Shown piece after piece: positions 63,001 to 64,000 of a DNA stretch of 64,000 nt. Numbering within the stretch: position 1 is the first letter of the stretch; each line of letters opens with the position of its first letter. The notes beneath the pieces were generated by a model, which worked only from the letters and a program-made list of their open reading frames with translations, was not told where the DNA came from and did not search any database. Both the position numbers and the translations under genes were made by a program. Source of the DNA: Streptomyces humi (lineage in GTDB: Bacteria; Actinomycetota; Actinomycetes; Streptomycetales; Streptomycetaceae); assembly GCF_001005085.2 (NCBI RefSeq), contig NZ_LBMU02000003.1:124001-188000 (forward strand), read 5' to 3'.

Positions 63001-64000
63001 CGGCGGCGGCGACGGCGCCGGGAACCGGCCTCGGTCTGCTCGGCGGGCTCCGCGGCGACGGCGGGCGTGGTGGCCCCGGTGGCCGCGGCGGACGGGGTGG
63101 CGTCCTCGGGCTCGCCGGTGCCGGCGGACGCGGCGGCGGCCTCGGCGGCGGCGCGCTCCGGGGTCTGGAACTTGGGCTCGGTGAACACGGGCGCCTGGAA
63201 GACGGCGACGGCGGGCCGGGCCGGGCGGCGCGGCTCCTCGTCGGCGGCCCGGCGGGCGGGCTCGGAGAACCCGGTGGCGGCCTGGCGCACGACCCGGCGT
63301 CGGCGGCGCGGCGTCTCGGCCTCCGCGGGCTCGGCGGCCTCCGCGGGCTCGGTCGCGGCCGGGGCGGTCGCGGCCTCGGCGGCCGGGGCGGGGGCGGCCG
63401 GGGTCTCGACGACAGCCGCGGCGGCGGTGTCGGCGGCCTCGGGCGCACCGGCGGGCGTGGACACCCGGCGGGTGGCGCGGCGGCGCGCACGCGGGGCCGG
63501 AGCGGCCTCCTCGGCGGCGGCGGCCTGCGTGGCCTCACCGGCCTCGTCGACCTCAGGAGCCTCGGTCGTCTCGACCGCTTCAGCGGTCTCGGCGGTCTCG
63601 GCGGTCTGTGCGGCGACGGCGGGCGCGGCGGTCTCGTCCGTGGCCTCGGCGGCCTCGGTGGCCTCCGGGGTCGCGGCGGGCGCGGACACCCGGCGGGTGG
63701 CACGGCGGCGCGCACGGGGAGCCGGAGCGGCCTCCTCGGCGGCCTCCACGGGCTCCGCGGCTTCGGTGGCCGCGGTGGTCTCTGTGGCGTCGCCGACCTC
63801 AGGAGCCTCGGTGGCCCCGGTGGCCCCGGTCGCGGCGGCCGGTGCTCCGGCGGGCGCGGACGCGCGGCGCGTGGCACGTCGGCGGGTGCGGGGCGGGGTG
63901 GCCTCCTCGCTCTGCGCGGCGGCCTCGGCGGAGCTCTCGGCGGGCTCGGTTACCGCGGCGGTCGCGGGCACCACCGTCTCCGCGGCCTCGGCGGCCTCGG
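60051..64000 (-). CDS. rne: Ribonuclease E/G, 3' part (start beyond the window)
   Basis: At least 1316 residues. The catalytic core holds an S1 domain (VMVVRQHGDRTQIGVLEDG, YLGKVQNVLPSMEAAFIDIG), the DNase I-like domain with metal Asp residues in MVVVDVNTGKFTGQ and IIVIDFIDM, and the Zn-link CVHCNGRG. Both flanks are long, disordered and Ala/Glu-rich, with an arginine-rich motif of the type RRRATRRVSAPAG repeated about four times before and three times after the core. The end is a lysine-rich tail (AKKTAAKKTAAKKT). The frame continues to the window edge, so the start is missing. It corresponds to S. coelicolor RNase ES (recalled). It makes and decays mRNA and processes rRNA. Confidence 0.95.
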   Translation of the reverse strand, partial: EAAEAAETVVPATAAVTEPAESSAEAAAQSEEATPPRTRRRATRRASAPAGAPAAATGATGATEAPEVGDATETTAATEAAEPVEAAEEAAPAPRARRRATRRVSAPAATPEATEAAEATDETAAPAVAAQTAETAETAEAVETTEAPEVDEAGEATQAAAAEEAAPAPRARRRATRRVSTPAGAPEAADTAAAAVVETPAAPAPAAEAATAPAATEPAEAAEPAEAETPRRRRRVVRQAATGFSEPARRAADEEPRRPARPAVAVFQAPVFTEPKFQTPERAAAEAAAASAGTGEPEDATPSAAATGATTPAVAAEPAEQTEAGSRRRRRRRGAVEEAPVTEAAADDETEEPEESVEDAADTADADADDETEESGSRRRRRRGGRRRRRGDAADGDGAEDGSDELAAEQAEQDAEDTAEQEEEDDEEAHDEAGASSSSSRRRRRRRRRAGDSSGDAEPGEGDPERTVVKVREPRKPSEPSDEVQSIKGSTRLEAKKQRRREGREQGRRRVPIITEAEFLARREAVERVMVVRQHGDRTQIGVLEDGVLVEHYVNKEQSTSYVGNVYLGKVQNVLPSMEAAFIDIGKGRNAVLYAGEVNFEALGMANGPRRIESALKSGQSVLVQVTKDPIGHKGARLTSQVSLPGRYLVYVPEGSMTGISRKLPDTERARLKTILKKIVPEDAGVIVRTAAEGASEDELRRDVERLQAQWDDIRKKSKNGGSSNAPSLLYGEPDMTVRVVRDIFNEDFSKVVVSGDEAWDTVHGYVSHVAPDLAGRLSKWTSEVDVFATYRIDEQLAKALDRKVWLPSGGSLVIDRTEAMVVVDVNTGKFTGQGGNLEETVTRNNLEAAEEIVRQLRLRDLGGIIVIDFIDMVLESNRDLVLRRLLECLGRDRTKHQVAEVTSLGLVQMTRKRVGQGLLESFSETCVHCNGRGVIVHMEQPGSSGGGGGGKRKKRGRGGDGHEHDHDVHETHEVVADGSVEHAEAVHAVETAAEVAAEVAEPVALSAPDFAPDEELYSSVAEAEAAAGRGRTRRRASRRASAPAGAPKERAARNRGAEQEAPTAQAVPAAVEAEREVLPEPAAEVHAEPVAVEDPVVQAPEATETAPAAQAAPAAPEAEEAAPKGRTRRRATRKVSAPAGSPAGAEATVVTVLAESAAPETVAEPAAVTAAEPVAEPAAEPAVEPAVEPEQAAPAESVAPARPRRRAVRKATAPTASEETAVVVVPTAEPETPAAEAPAAEEPVAEEAAPAKKTARKTAAKKAPAKKTAAKKTAAKKTAAKKTTAKKAAKTVKTAAAKSTAKKTTTVPAATDEG

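Overview
This GC-rich window has strong third-position GC bias, many GTG starts and rare TTA codons, and reads as a Streptomyces core chromosome segment. From memory of the family (not checked here), the gene order matches the S. coelicolor interval running roughly from dnaJ2/hrcA (about SCO2554) to the RNase E/G gene (about SCO2599). Most genes lie on the minus strand.

Region by region: (1) 1-3274, heat-shock genes dnaJ-hrcA with a perfect CIRCE operator, divergent from an MBL-fold hydrolase and a DUF3097/Toprim-like protein. (2) 3516-4748, hemW, flanked by two different short tandem-repeat blocks. (3) 4957-11807, a signalling module: a PP2C phosphatase with an anti-sigma-type ATPase domain, divergent from a giant poly-HAMP hybrid histidine kinase and its partner response regulator. 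(4) 11865-28714, housekeeping: acyl-CoA ligase, lepA, rpsT, holA, a YceI protein, arylamine N-acetyltransferase, comEC-comEA, a DegV protein, and leuS with a short leucine-rich leader peptide and a leader terminator (an attenuator). (5) 28975-31898, a membrane cytochrome b-like protein translationally coupled to a NuoF-ferredoxin fusion. (6) 32036-36530, two identical tRNA-Ala(GGC) genes bracketing a GT87 transferase, two zinc-ribbon microproteins and a divergent MFS exporter/XRE-MmyB regulator pair. (7) 36641-40294, nadD, an LCP-family protein, rsfS and a histidine phosphatase, followed by membrane microproteins, an M48 protease and two related single-pass proteins. (8) 44050-47115, proA and proB, with a small unknown gene between them.

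(9) 47328-57302 is the most distinctive block: a cell-wall glycopolymer locus inserted between proB and obg. It encodes a pyruvyl transferase, a GT2 glycosyltransferase, a TagF-like polymerase with an N-terminal membrane domain, a CDP-ribitol-type cytidylyltransferase/reductase fusion, a sulfotransferase-like protein and a Tat-exported PhoD phosphatase. Together these suggest a ribitol-phosphate wall polymer that may be pyruvylated and glycosylated, and possibly sulfated. The LCP protein upstream of rsfS is a plausible ligase for it. Its intergenic regions contain a PHO-box-like pair of 11-bp repeats, a 19-bp motif shared by two genes, and several inverted repeats. (10) 57535-64000, obg, rpmA, rplU and most of a long RNase E/G gene with arginine-rich repeats and a lysine-rich tail.

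A recurring regulatory theme is leaderless transcription: at least ten starts lack a Shine-Dalgarno sequence or have a TANNNT hexamer ending 6-8 bases before the start codon.
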